This document shows, in pieces, positions 10,661-20,159 of a stretch of 64,000 nucleotides of DNA. Below the pieces are notes generated by a model. That model saw only the letters and a program-made list of their open reading frames with translations. It had not been told where the DNA came from and searched no databases. A program made the position numbers and the translations under genes. How positions within the stretch are numbered: the stretch's first letter is position 1; the number at the start of each line of letters is the position of its first letter. This DNA is from Emiliania huxleyi CCMP1516 (taxonomy: Eukaryota; Haptophyta; Isochrysidales; Noelaerhabdaceae), in assembly GCF_000372725.1 (NCBI RefSeq), contig NW_005200600.1:390994-454993 (forward strand), given 5' to 3'.

Positions 10661-11160
10661 CTGTGAGAGGTTGAGGTGTGAGCCCTGGAGGCCCTGGGGA
10701 TGGGGGAGGGGGGGATGCCACGCTCCGTCAACGCCGTGTGAACCGTGCCGGGCCCCGGCCCGACTACGCGCCCGGAAGGTTCCGAGCAAGTTCTGGGGAG
10801 TAGCGAGGTGTGTGGCTTACCTCGGGCCGTGAAGAGCTGGGGAAGTGCGAGCTGGCGGTCCCCTCCCGGGCTCTCTCTCGGCTATGACAGTGGCGCGGAC
10901 CGGTGCCGGTCGTCCTTGCGCAATGCTGGAGCTGGGTGCGACGGGCGGGCGGGCCAGGGTGCGGCGGCAGATCGGACACTGCGGGGTGGGCAAAACGCGC
11001 GGCCAATGCAAATTGCAATGTCGCGTCCTGAATCTCCGGTTGTCTTTGAACCTCGCACGAAACACGGCCTGTGGCTGGCCGTGACACCCCACAAGTTTCG
11101 ATTATGGGGAGTGGGCACCGCCTGGAATTGACCTCACCGTCAGGGAGAACGCCTTTTGAC

Positions 11161-13078
11161 ATGCACCGCGCGGTTTCATTCCTGCTCCTAGCCCTGGCGT
11201 GCGCCTTCACGGCGGCGGCTCAAGTCACTGGAATCCACAGCAAACCGCTGGTTAGCGTTGTGCTCGTGACATGCGGCCGGCCTGAGTACCTCAAGCTCGC
11301 GCTCGCGCAGATCCACGAGCAGTCGTACCCAAACCTCGAGGTGGTTCTGGTGGTGGACGGCACACCCGTCGATTTGAGCCGCGAGCCGAGGCTCCACGTC
11401 CACCCCGCGTCCTCGTTCACGACCCCATCCTCCGCCAATCTCCTCGACGTGCGGGTTGTCCAGTTTGACCATCGGGCCACAGTCGGCGAGAAGCGAAATG
11501 CAGCTGTGCTCACTGCACGTGGCGAGATCCTGGTGCACTGAGACGACGACGATCTGTACGACCCGACGCGGATCGAGGCCCAGATTGCCCCCCTCCTCGA
11601 CAACACAGCTCGCATGAGCGCCCTCGTCTACTCGCACGCGGCAGCTCATGCGGCTGGCGGTCCTCCTCAGTGGTACTCTGTCAAGAAGAGCGGCGCGGCG
11701 CAGGTGATGCCCGCCTCGCTGGCGTACAAGAAGAGCTCGGCGCTCGCACTCGGCCTGTTCCCCAACGTCTCCCTCGGCGAGGACATTGGACTCATCCAAG
11801 CCGGCCTCTCGAGCTGCGAGCAACTTGCAACGGCGCGCGCATTCACCAAGCTCTGTTGCTCCTGCCACTCTTCCGCTCGTTGCTGCCCGCTCGCAGCCCT
11901 GCTTGAGCATGTAGTCGCCTCGCCCAACGGCTTGAAGTGGCCTCGCCCAACCCGCATGTGCTGAGTGTGTGTGTGGTCTCTCGCATCAGGTTGCGGTCCC
12001 CTCCGTCTACACGCGCCATGGCGGCCACGCCGGCAACACTTGGCAGTGGGCAGAGGACAGGTCGATGGAGTCGCACGGCTTCGGCGCGTCGGCCCGCCCG
12101 CGCTTCGTGAGCGACGTGCTCCTTCAGGCCTACATGGCGGCCGAGGCGGACACATCGACGCGTGGGGCATGCGACGTCGTCGCGCGCGAGCTGCCAACCT
12201 TCGCCGAGCACACTTTCCCTAAGCTGCCTCCCCGCTGCTGCGAGGGCTCCGCCGACCCCTCCCGCTGCCTGACGAAGGCCGAGGTGGAGGGGCGCGCGCG
12301 GCGTAGGCTGCAGTACAGCTATGCCTACGGCGAGCAGGATCCCCACCTCCACTTTGCCCACGGGGGCCGCGCTGACTTCCGCGGCCGCGACAACCAGATT
12401 TACAACTTTTTGTCTGCGCCCAACCTGGCGGTGAACGTGAAGACCGAGGCGGCCTCCTTCAAGCTGCACGGCGGCAAGCTGACGGTGGACGGGTCCTTCA
12501 TGACTGAGGCGCACATCGTGGCGCGCGTCGGTGGGACGAAACGCAAATGGGCCAACGTCTCCTTCTGGGCGTCGAAGCTGAACGACGCGAACTGGGGCTG
12601 GCGGATGATCGGCGGCTCGTGCGGCGGACACCATTTCAACCTTGGTCCTGGTGGCGTCAAGACGTGTGAGGAGCTGAGCATCAAGGTCGACCTGTCGAGC
12701 GCAACCTTCTCGCTCGGCAACTGGACCATCATCGCTCGCGGCAACGCCGTCTACGACCGCCTCTCCGGCCCAACGCACCGGCTCGACGTCGACTTCAAGT
12801 CGCACGGCGATGCAGCGAGTCGCAGCCTCCCCCACGGTATTGTGGGGCAGTCGTTCTCCTGGTCGAGCGCGAGGAACGGCAAGACGGATGAGTACCCGGC
12901 GACAGGCTACTACAAGACTGCAGCCATGGCGGAGGGCGCCATCCAGGGCGAGGCGGCCATGTACGAGGTGCTGGGACCATACGCGACGCGCTTTGCCTTC
13001 TCGCGCTTCGACGGAGAGGAGCAAACAGTCTCGTCGGCCTCACCGCCAGTCTTTGGCGACGCCTCGGCCACGGACTGA
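11161..13078 (+). pseudogene. GT2-type glycosyltransferase with VWD-like C-terminus, in-frame TGA
   Basis: The ATG at 11161 opens a signal peptide (MHRAVSFLLLALACAFTAAA) and a GT-A fold: PLVSVVLVTCGRPEYLKLAL, NLEVVLVVDG, VGEKRNAAV, GEILVH, then TGA 11539-11541, then DDDDLYDPTRIEAQ in the same frame. Family members have tryptophan at this point (H-W-D-D-D), so TGG has become TGA one residue before the metal-binding Asp run. The acceptor near 11991 opens exon 2, with SVYTRHGGHAGNTWQW closing the transferase domain. From residue about 250 a region with DPHLHFAHGGRADFRGRD resembles VWD/root-cap-type extracellular modules and runs to the stop at 13078. The protein is probably secretory. The TGA could be a sequencing error, a true nonsense mutation or recoding; all other features look intact. 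Confidence 0.7.
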
Positions 13079-13850
13079 GCGCAATCCGACGTCCTTGGCA
13101 TGTCGCCACCAAGCAGGAGCAGAGGCGGCGGCAGGGAGAGTGGCAACTCAATCGACCATCAAGCGTTCTCGCTGGAGCGCTGCAAGCCACGGTGAAAAGA
13201 GACAAGGCGCCGTGAGTGGAGTCCTGCGGGAGCACTGCATCAGGTTCAGTAAGAGGTGACCCCACTTCGGGCGCAGTGTTCATAGAAGTCAGCGCGAACT
13301 GATAAGTAGGTTGTGGGGGGAGGTACTCTATTTGTGCGAATGTGTGCTAGGAATTCCGCCGATCTCCCGCTAACGGATCTTAACCCAACTGTAAGAATTT
13401 ACGGAAGACTCCCTCGCACAACACGGGGCACGGGACTGGCGCGCACTGCCACTGCTGGCACTAACACAGCTCGCACAGCCCACAGCGTCACAGGTACCAG
13501 CTACGAGCTACCACCGGGAAAATAAAGAAATAAAGCACCACTTCCAAGTGCTCCAAGTACCCCTTGCGCTATAGCACCGCCACTGTCCTTACGATGGCGG
13601 GGCACCGGCCACCGCTCTTACGTAGTGTTAGTCAGAGTGTTTGGGTGAGATACTCAGTGAGAACAGGCGGAGTGTGTGTGCCTGTACGCGATTGGGAGAG
13701 CACTTGTGACAAGGCATGGTTAGGCGAGTGGCAGTCGCTAGTGCGGACTTGCTAAGTCGTGTGTGCTCCCTTTTGCTGGCTAAGACTGGAACAATTTTTT
13801 TTGTAGTGTTAGTCAGAAAAAGAAATTGATACTCAGAGGCCCCTCTAGCT
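13079..13850. other. intergenic, no gene seen
   Basis: Relatively AT-rich spacer. Two short related phrases, GTAGTGTTAGTCAG near 13621 and 13804, are each followed by a GATACTCAG motif. A partial family A tail (CCAAGTGCTCCAAGT) lies near 13543. Nothing else is supported. Confidence 0.5.
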
Positions 13851-14137
13851 CTACCACCACTGCACACTGCCAGTGCCACTGGCACTGCCACCCTCCCACG
13901 GCACTGCCAACACTGGACACTTCACAGAGACAGTGGTACCACGCGAGTGCTGCGATCGGCCGCGCACGGCCAGCGCACGGCTCCAAACGCAAAAGTCGCG
14001 GCTGCAGCCTCTTTGGGGCAGCAGCGACCCGTCAGTTGGCCTGGACAGGCTGCCGGTGGTCGAGCGTGGGCTTGCCTCCGGAAGAGGCGGCGGAAGAGGC
14101 GGCGTCCGCGTCGCCTTAGCGTGAGGAGAGGAAGAGG

Positions 14138-15738
14138 TCAACGCTGCCCCCTCTCCACAAGAGGTGTCCGCAAGATGGGGCAGGGGCGAGGCGCGGGGGG
14201 GGCGAGGGGGGGGGGGGGGAGATCGCCTTGGTCCTTGGCGGCGTCGGTGCGCGCAAAGGCGCTGAGCTTGGCGGCGGTGGCGGGCGAGGCCTGCGCGCGA
14301 CGGAGGGGGGTCGGGGTCGGGGGCGGCCAGCGTGGCCGTGGGGGGCGGCCGCGGATGGGGACAGGGAGGGCGAGGGAAGAGGGGCAGAAAGGAGGGCGAG
14401 GGGAGAGAGAAGGCGAGGGGCGAGGGGGGAGGGAGGGCTCGGTCGGCAGTGGTGCCGGGCGGCGCCGCGCCTGCGACGCGATCGGCGACGTCGCGACGAC
14501 AGAGAGCAGGAGCTCGACGCCTGTCGAAAGAGGGACGAGGCGGGCTCGGAGGCGGCGGCGAGGGCGGAGGAGGCGAGGGCGGAGGCGGCGAGGGCGGCGG
14601 CGGGCTGGGCGGTGGTGGGCTTGGCGGCGGCGGGCTGGGCGGTGGGGGCAAGGGCGGCGGCGGCGAGGGCGGCGGCGGTGAAGGCGGAGGAGGCGAGGGC
14701 GGTGGAGGGTCCGAGAAGGGTCGGAGAAGGGTCGGAGAAGGGTCGGAGAAGGGTCCGGGCAGAAGCAGAAGGCCGAGGGAGGCGGAGCTGCGCGCCGTCG
14801 GCTGCCTTCTTGGAGAGCTTGTCCACGACGCTCATCCGCCGGTTGAGCGCGTTGACCTGAGCACGTCTGGACGCGTGAACGGCGCCTCTTCACAGAGCGC
14901 AGCCCGCCAGCGGCGCGCGCGCGCGCATTCTCTCCGACGGCCTTGACGTCTTTTTTCACCTCGGCCACGTCCTCCCCGACCTGAGCAGATGAGCCGAGGT
15001 CGGCCGAGGTCGGCCGAGGTCGGCCGAGCTTCGCCAAGACTGCCCCAGGACTGTGCGGCCCTCGCCCGTCGCCCCTGCCTGGCGGGCTGTGGCGCGACGG
15101 TGTGTGCGCCCTCCCTCCCTGTGTACCTTCCTCCCCCCCTCCTCGCCGTGTACCTCCCCCCCCTCCCTGCGCACGCCCCTCCCCGCCTCTCACCGCCCTC
15201 CCCTCCTCCTCAGCGCCCTCCGCCCCTCCTCCCGCCCTCTGCTCGCGCGCACCTTGCCGAGCGAGTCGGTCAGCTCTCGCAGCTTCTCGTGCACAGTCTC
15301 GAGCTGGGCGAGGAGCTCCTCCCGCAGGCGGGCGAGCATCGCCTCCACCGACGCCCGCACGCCCTCGAGTCCCGCCTTCAGCTGGCTCCCCGAGACCCAA
15401 CCCACCCGCTCCCACCCGAACGTGTAGATTGCGAGGCCGAGCCCGCCCACCGCGGCGCCAAAGACGACGACGGCGGTGCGCGAGCCCGACTGCGCCCGCA
15501 CGCTGCGGTCGAGAGCGGCGACCGCCGCCTGCGTCGCCGCCACCGACGATGCGATCTCTGGATTCGGCGGCGGCGGCGGCGCTGACCGGCCCGTGAGCGC
15601 GCCAAAGAGGCGCTGCGGCAGGTCCGGGATGGCGCTCGAGAGCCAGCCGCTCGCTCCGTCGGAGCCGGAGCCGGAGGACGTGGCGACCGCGGCGCCGGCG
15701 CCGCCCAAAGCGAGACCCGCCCGTGCGCGAGCAGACAT
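14138..15738 (-). CDS. DUF1664-like coiled-coil protein
   Basis: Exon 1 from ATG 15738 encodes an Ala-rich N-terminus, a hydrophobic segment (TAVVVFGAAVGGLGLAIYTF) and a helical region (LEGVRASVEAMLARLREELL, LETVHEKLRELTDSLGK). It ends at an AAG|GTGCGC donor near 15255. The layout of one membrane segment followed by long amphipathic helices is that of plant DUF1664 proteins, whose biochemical role is unknown. A second exon opens after CTGCTCAG near 14982 (VGEDVAEVKKDVKAVGEN), apparently with a GC donor. A third after TGCTCAG near 14862 reads VNALNRRMSVVDKLSKKAAD. A likely further exon near 14235-14300 reads ATAAKLSAFARTDAAKDQG. The introns are very Pro/Gly-triplet-rich (14530-14710), and one holds four CGGCCGAGGT units (14992-15025). 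The 3' end is uncertain. Confidence 0.6.
14530..14760. repeat. GGC-triplet and GGGTCGGAGAA low-complexity block
   Basis: GGCGGCGAGGGC-type repeats from 14560 to 14710 are followed by about four copies of GGGTCGGAGAA up to 14757. They lie in an intron of the DUF1664-like gene. Translations of this block are Pro- or Gly-rich in all frames and are not evidence for a gene. Confidence 0.7.
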
Positions 15739-15784
15739 TGGTAGCGAGACCCAAGACCCAAAGCGACGCCCACTGAGCGCGTGA

Positions 15785-16450
15785 GAAAAGAATTTACCGT
15801 GTTTCCACCGAAAAAATTTCGGGATCCGTTACGCAAAGCATGGCATCCGCCTCCGCTCTTGCGCTGCTCGCTCGCCCGGGCGGAGGACATGGCCGCCGAG
15901 GAGGCGAGTGGGCACCTGCCAGGCCTTCCGCAGGCAGCCTATTGGGCAGACTGAGGGTCAGCTCTGCGTGGCGTGGCCCGTGCGCTGCGCTGCGCAAAGC
16001 TGCGGGTGGTGAGGGAGCATCTGGTGCTTCCACTGGGAGGCGCGCACCTCCTGCAGCTGGTGGAGGGCCATGCTGCCGTGTGCCTGCTCCGTGGACAGGA
16101 CAGGGAGGCGGCACCGCAGCGCCACGGCCTCCGCTGCTTGCCGGTGCAGCAATGTGCTGCCTGGTGAGCAGCCTGCTGGTTCTGTGTGCGGCGTTGACGA
16201 GGCTGCAGTGGCACTGTACTGCATGCCACGGCGAGTGGCGTGCGGCGCGCGCGTCGCCGCGCGTGGCACGGGAGGCGCGAGAGGCGCGGCTGTCGGTCAA
16301 CCCCGCGGCGCATGCGCGCCGCGGAAGCTGCTCGACAGGCGACTTCATTGCGAACGCGGTCGCCGTTACTCCAACTTTGCTTTGCCGATCAAAAGTGCCC
16401 GTCCTTTGCTTTTTAGCCGCCGAAAGTTAGCATGCTGTTTTTCTTTATAG
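15785..16450. other. open but unrecognised GC-rich stretch
   Basis: Several frames stay open here on both strands. One on the plus strand from 15840 contains a hydrophobic segment (CLVSSLLVLCAALTRLQW) and short Cys pairs. I cannot match any to a family, and high GC alone keeps frames open. No call is made. Confidence 0.25.
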
Positions 16451-16524
16451 GTGCCTCGCAGCTGCGTATTCTCGTATTATCTTCGAGTAAGGGATCGCGT
16501 GGGGGCGGTACGTATCCCCGTATC

Positions 16525-16760
16525 ACTAGCTCCGAGTAGAGGGGGCGTCCTTGCAGTTAAGGGGAAACCTGGTACGCGGGTCCAACCCTCGGAGAGTATT
16601 CTTTAGCTCCGAGTAGAGGGTGCGTTCTGCTGCTAGGGGAAACCCGGAGCGCGGTACTATCCCTCGGAGAGTATTCTTTAGCTCCGAGTAGAGGGGCGGC
16701 GTTCTGCAGTTAAGGGGAAACCCGGTACACGGAGCCAACCCTCGGAGACCCGTGTTATGG
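16525..16760 (-). repeat. tandem array of three ~75-bp units (family A extension)
   Basis: Three tandem units each begin AGCTCCGAGTAGAGGG, carry AAGGGGAAACC or AGGGGAAACC in the middle and end CCCTCGGAGAGTATTC or CCCTCGGAGACC. One reverse-oriented unit is at 44508-44570. The array is continuous with the family A block at 16835-16935, so this is the longest copy of that element in the window. Confidence 0.8.
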
Positions 16761-16781
16761 CCCTGCGACCGCGCACCCCCG

Positions 16782-16834
16782 GGGCTAGGGCTCTCTAGCC
16801 CGAGGGCTAGAGCGCGCCGGCGGGCGCGCTCTAG
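16782..16834. repeat. two nested hairpins inside family A element
   Basis: 16807-16834 is a perfect inverted repeat with 12-bp arms (CTAGAGCGCGCC / GGCGCGCTCTAG) and a 4-base loop. Just upstream, GGGCTAG and CTAGCCC form a 7-bp stem at about 16782-16800. The related element at 44440 retains only part of this palindrome. Confidence 0.8.
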
Positions 16835-16935
16835 CCGGTAACCCGATCCCAATCGTCCGGCCAACTGGGTGCGCTTCTGAGCTCCCCGGTCCTGGGCGTG
16901 CGGCAACTAACTGCACTCCAAGTGCTCCAAGTGCT
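16835..16935 (-). repeat. dispersed repeat family A, copy 2 (reverse)
   Basis: In reverse this reads GGAGCACTTGGAGTGCAGT, then GACCGGGGAGCTCAGAAGCG and GATTGGGATCGGGTT. It matches 5209-5325 and 44339-44430 with scattered differences. Confidence 0.8.
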
Positions 16936-17188
16936 CCACCTAACCAGCGACCAGTAGGAGGCCCGCGCCTGCCCCCGTGCCGCCGGGTGCAACCTGTCCT
17001 ATACGCTGCAAGACGTCGAACCGCATGTCGTCGGAGAGAGCGCCGAGGCGCGTCTCCTCGTCCTTGGAGTGGTCCCCGTGGACCGTAATGATTGGCCTAG
17101 CCATGCGCCAGAAAGCAGGAGAGAACCCGGCAGGCACACGAGGGAGCGCAGGTCCGTCTGAATGGGACCACGACTGGAGTACTAGTCT

Positions 17189-17316
17189 CCGCCGGAATTC
17201 CGGCGGGCACCCTCCCCGGTCAGGACGGGTCCCCCCCAGGACGACGGCGCTAGGCATTCTAGCCACTTGCACGCCCCCCCTCGCGCCAAAACACCATCAT
17301 GTCGCCCTAAAGGGCG
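17189..17316. repeat. perfect palindromes
   Basis: 17189-17206 is an 18-bp perfect palindrome (CCGCCGGAATTCCGGCGG). 17299-17316 is an 8-bp stem with a 2-base loop (GTCGCCCT/AGGGCGAC). Both lie between family A at 16.9 kb and family B at 17.3 kb and may belong to one composite element. No gene is seen at 16940-17330. Confidence 0.7.
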
Positions 17317-17330
17317 ACAGCTAGCAGTCC

Positions 17331-17415
17331 TTACAAGATCCTGCTCGTGCAGGTGGGGACCCTGTCCTTCTCCCACCCCTCGTTTGGCGTGCCCGTTTTA
17401 TTTATTTATTTATTA
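17331..17415 (+). repeat. dispersed repeat family B, copy 1
   Basis: Starts CCTTACAAGATCCTGCTCGT, includes TGGGGACCCTGTCCTTCTCC and ends in a TTTA run (GTTTTATTTATTTATTTATT). A near-identical copy is at 44221-44310, and the CCGTTTTATTTATTTA tail recurs at 56719. Confidence 0.85.
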
Positions 17416-17468
17416 CTAACCAGCGACAGCGCTCTACACCTCACACCTCTACCTCCCTCAGCGCCTGC

Positions 17469-17558
17469 TCATCCCTCGTCAACACACCGCCGCTCGAGTT
17501 CGCGCAAGCGCTCCGTGCCCATCCGGCGGAGCACACACTTGTTGCCCTCGGGCACCGC
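17469..17558 (-). CDS. possible terminal exon, unrecognised
   Basis: After a CCCGCAG acceptor (AG at 17559-17560) the minus strand reads AVPEGNKCVLRRMGTERLRE, then about nine more residues to TGA at 17469-17471. The composition is that of a real C-terminus. A short upstream exon ending CCTGGCAG|GTAAGC near 17832 could precede it. Family and full gene are unknown; it may be a remnant. Confidence 0.3.
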   Translation of the reverse strand, partial: AVPEGNKCVLRRMGTERLRELERRCVDEG

Positions 17559-18373
17559 CTGCGGGTCCGCTCGCGGTGGGGTGGAGGACAGCGGTGCCCC
17601 TCTGCTACGCCGCGTCGGTCTCGTCGACTCTCGGTGTGTACGGCGTCTCCCTCGCCTTCACCGACGGCGGTGCCGGAGCTGGTGGGTCTCCCTTCCTGCC
17701 TGGCCAGAGGCAGCAGCCGCGCGGGTGGAGGGCTACCTCGAGGGGTCGACACTACGCCTCTTCCTGCACCGCCAGGCGCCGCCAGGCGCCACCGGCACAC
17801 TCGGCCTCTTCGCCGCTTACCTGCCAGGCGTCCGGCCCAGGACCTTCTGCGCAATTGTGGTGTTTGGAGACGCCTGCTGTGGATCCCGGCCTCTGCGGCG
17901 GTGGCGGAGGTGCTGTCGGCGAGGGGACTGGGGGAGCAGCAAGAGACGAGCGGACTACTTTCGGCGTAGCAGTTGACGTCTAGATTCCCAAACACGAAAG
18001 GGTCTGGGCTCGTTTACGGCCCCTTGTTTGTACGTCCACGGCCTGGAGGCCAGCCGCATTCCGGGAACAAGTTCAAGTATGTGGGGAGGTTAAATTATGA
18101 CATTAGTATGTGTCCTATCTAGATCTACCTCGCCAGAAGCATCGCATGATCCTTCCCCCTCGCTGGCGAAGACCGACGCGGTGTGACTGCAGTGGGTCTC
18201 ACGGCAGCTGGTGGACCGCTCCCATCGATGTAGCCGTTCTAGCTTAGCTTGTCGTTACGTGAAACCCTATAGGGGGGGGCGGGGACGCCAGCAGACACGG
18301 CCAGATACGCTAATTGCAAAACGGAATGATAACCACTAGGGACGAAAGCACAGCCAGAGCTCGTTATAACCTA

Positions 18374-18700
18374 GATCGTCAGGGACCCGCACTCCTTGAC
18401 CGCCAGGGTCGCAATGGTCGTATTTCGGATCGAAGCAAATTGCCGCGCGCAACCTTGCGCCCAGAGTGCTGATTTGCTTGGGCGACTAGCCCACTCAGTC
18501 TCTGAGCAGTAGTACCATCCCAGCAAGTCGTTGATCGACGAGCAGCCGCCCGAGCATGGCGACGCCCACGCATAGAAAGTGCCGTGGGCGGCAGCTGGGC
18601 AATGAATGCAGTCTTGCAGAACGACGATGGAGCGCCCGCGCCGCGGCTTGGTGGGCGGCAGGGGCGTGGAAAGCGCTTGCCAACGTCGATGGCCGCCTTG
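18374..18700 (-). other. possible Cys-rich coding remnant
   Basis: One minus-strand frame reads IVVLQDCIHCPAAAHGTF and later SPCSGGCSSINDLLGWYYC, a plausible small Cys-rich extracellular segment. There is no clear start, splice site or family. The preceding 17990-18370 contains no gene. Confidence 0.2.
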
Positions 18701-18786
18701 ACCGCACCGTTGATGGGCACAGATCCACCTGAGACTCGCCGAAGCCGTCCTCAGAAGCTTCGGCCACCATCCGGCTTTGAGCACGG

Positions 18787-19523
18787 TTGCTCATTGAGTC
18801 GGCGGCACTCGGCGACGTGGCCTCGGTGTCGCAGTCCCTAGCCAAGGGCGTTGATCCAAACGTTGGAGACTACGACGGGAGGACGGCGCTGCACGTTGCC
18901 GCCACCCTCGGCCAGATGCGCGTGGTGGAGGCGCTGCTGCGATCGCCCACCGCACTCGTCGATGTCTTTGACCGGTGGGGCAAGACACCGCTGCAGGACG
19001 CGTCGGAGAATGGACACGAGGCTGTGGCGACGTTCCTCCGGGCGCACGGCGCCACCGTCAAGAGCGCAAAGGCGGCGAAGCTGCTCTGCACGGCGGCAGC
19101 TGCGGGCAACATCGACCGCCTGGTGCGGCTCCTGGCCGAGGGGAGCGATATCAACGTGTCGGACTACGACGGGGGACCGCACTCCATCTCGCCGCCTCGG
19201 AAGGGCACGCCCCGGCTGTTCGCTGGCTACTGTTGCACGGCGCCAACGCCAAAGCCCTCGACGGTTCGGCGGCTCGCCTCTGGACGACTCATATCGCGAG
19301 GACCGGCAGCCACGAGGTGCGCCAAATCCTCCAACAAAGCTCGGCGCACACCGCTGGCCGCGCTTCCATCGCCAGTGTTGCACCACAGCAGCAGGCTGAA
19401 GAGGCCCCAGTGGTCCGTTCAGCCTCGGCACCGCTGCCACCGCAGCTGCCGCCCCCGGATGAGTCACCGCCCGTCCCGGTCAGTAGAGCCGTACGACCCC
19501 ACGTCATGTCGGATAGTTCTTGA
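18787..19523 (+). pseudogene. ankyrin-repeat gene with one-base frameshift, 5' incomplete
   Basis: From about 18784 the frame reads LLIESAALGDVASVSQSLAK and gives two or more good ankyrin repeats (YDGRTALHVAATLGQMRVVE, WGKTPLQDASENGHEAVATF). At the run of five Gs at 19171-19175 the repeat breaks off mid-motif. In the +2 shifted frame it resumes exactly as GTALHLAASEGHAPAVRWLL and runs to a stop at 19523 with a Pro-rich tail. One extra G would restore the reading. There is no ATG in frame before the first repeat, so an upstream exon is missing. The cause may be a homopolymer sequencing error or a real mutation. Confidence 0.65.
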
Positions 19524-19912
19524 ACAATAGCAGCAAAATATCATTGGTGTGGGGCGGGTGTGTGTGTACGATAGAGGCGAGAGAGCAGAGGAATAGAGGC
19601 CCCCCTCTCCCGCGGCGGTTGCGCCCTGACGCCCCCCCTCCCTCCGGCGCTCCTCGCCGGCCACGGGCCTCGCTCCGCATACTAAAGCCGTAGTACGGCT
19701 ATAGAGCCGTACTGACGTAGGGCATATTAGAGTACTTTACGGTGTGTGCTGTATGGCGCATAGTTGCACATGTAACCATGGTGCTTCACGCTTCAGTGTG
19801 CCGAGAGGTGAAGGAGCACAGTTATGCTCGCTCGTGGCGTTCAATCGGAGAGGCGTGACGACTAATTGCCGATTGCCATATACAGCCGAAATTTCAACTT
19901 TGGGACAGGGGT

Positions 19913-20159
19913 CCCCCCCCCCCCCCCTCCGGGCGCCAAAGAGTCCGCGCCCGCTTGCGCCCGTGCGCCCGTGCGCCCGTTTTCCGCCGTGGCCCCGCGC
20001 GGCCGTACCTACTCGCGTTTTCGGCCCACCGCCTTCGACCGAGCTTACCACCATCACGTACGCACGTTTTATCGTGTGCGCGACGCGCTCGACCACCACC
20101 GCGGTGGCGCCAAGAGCGCCTTTTCAACACGCTGCGATGGCGATGTGCAGCACCAGCCG
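19913..20159 (+). repeat. left arm of long inverted repeat
   Basis: About 245 bp, from the poly-C at 19913 to 20159. It is the reverse complement of 22191-22443, apparently perfect except for homopolymer length. It includes GGCGCCAAAGAGTCCGCG and GCAGCACCAGCCG at the inner edge. The arms enclose about 2.0 kb. Confidence 0.85.

Noticed and set aside
14116-14835. Long Pro/Ser- and Gly-rich open frames
   Set aside because: They are translations of GGC-triplet intron sequence; the DUF1664-like exons lie in different frames with clear splice signals.
16807-16834. Hairpin as a bacterial-type terminator
   Set aside because: There is no T run and the setting is eukaryotic; it is part of a dispersed repeat.
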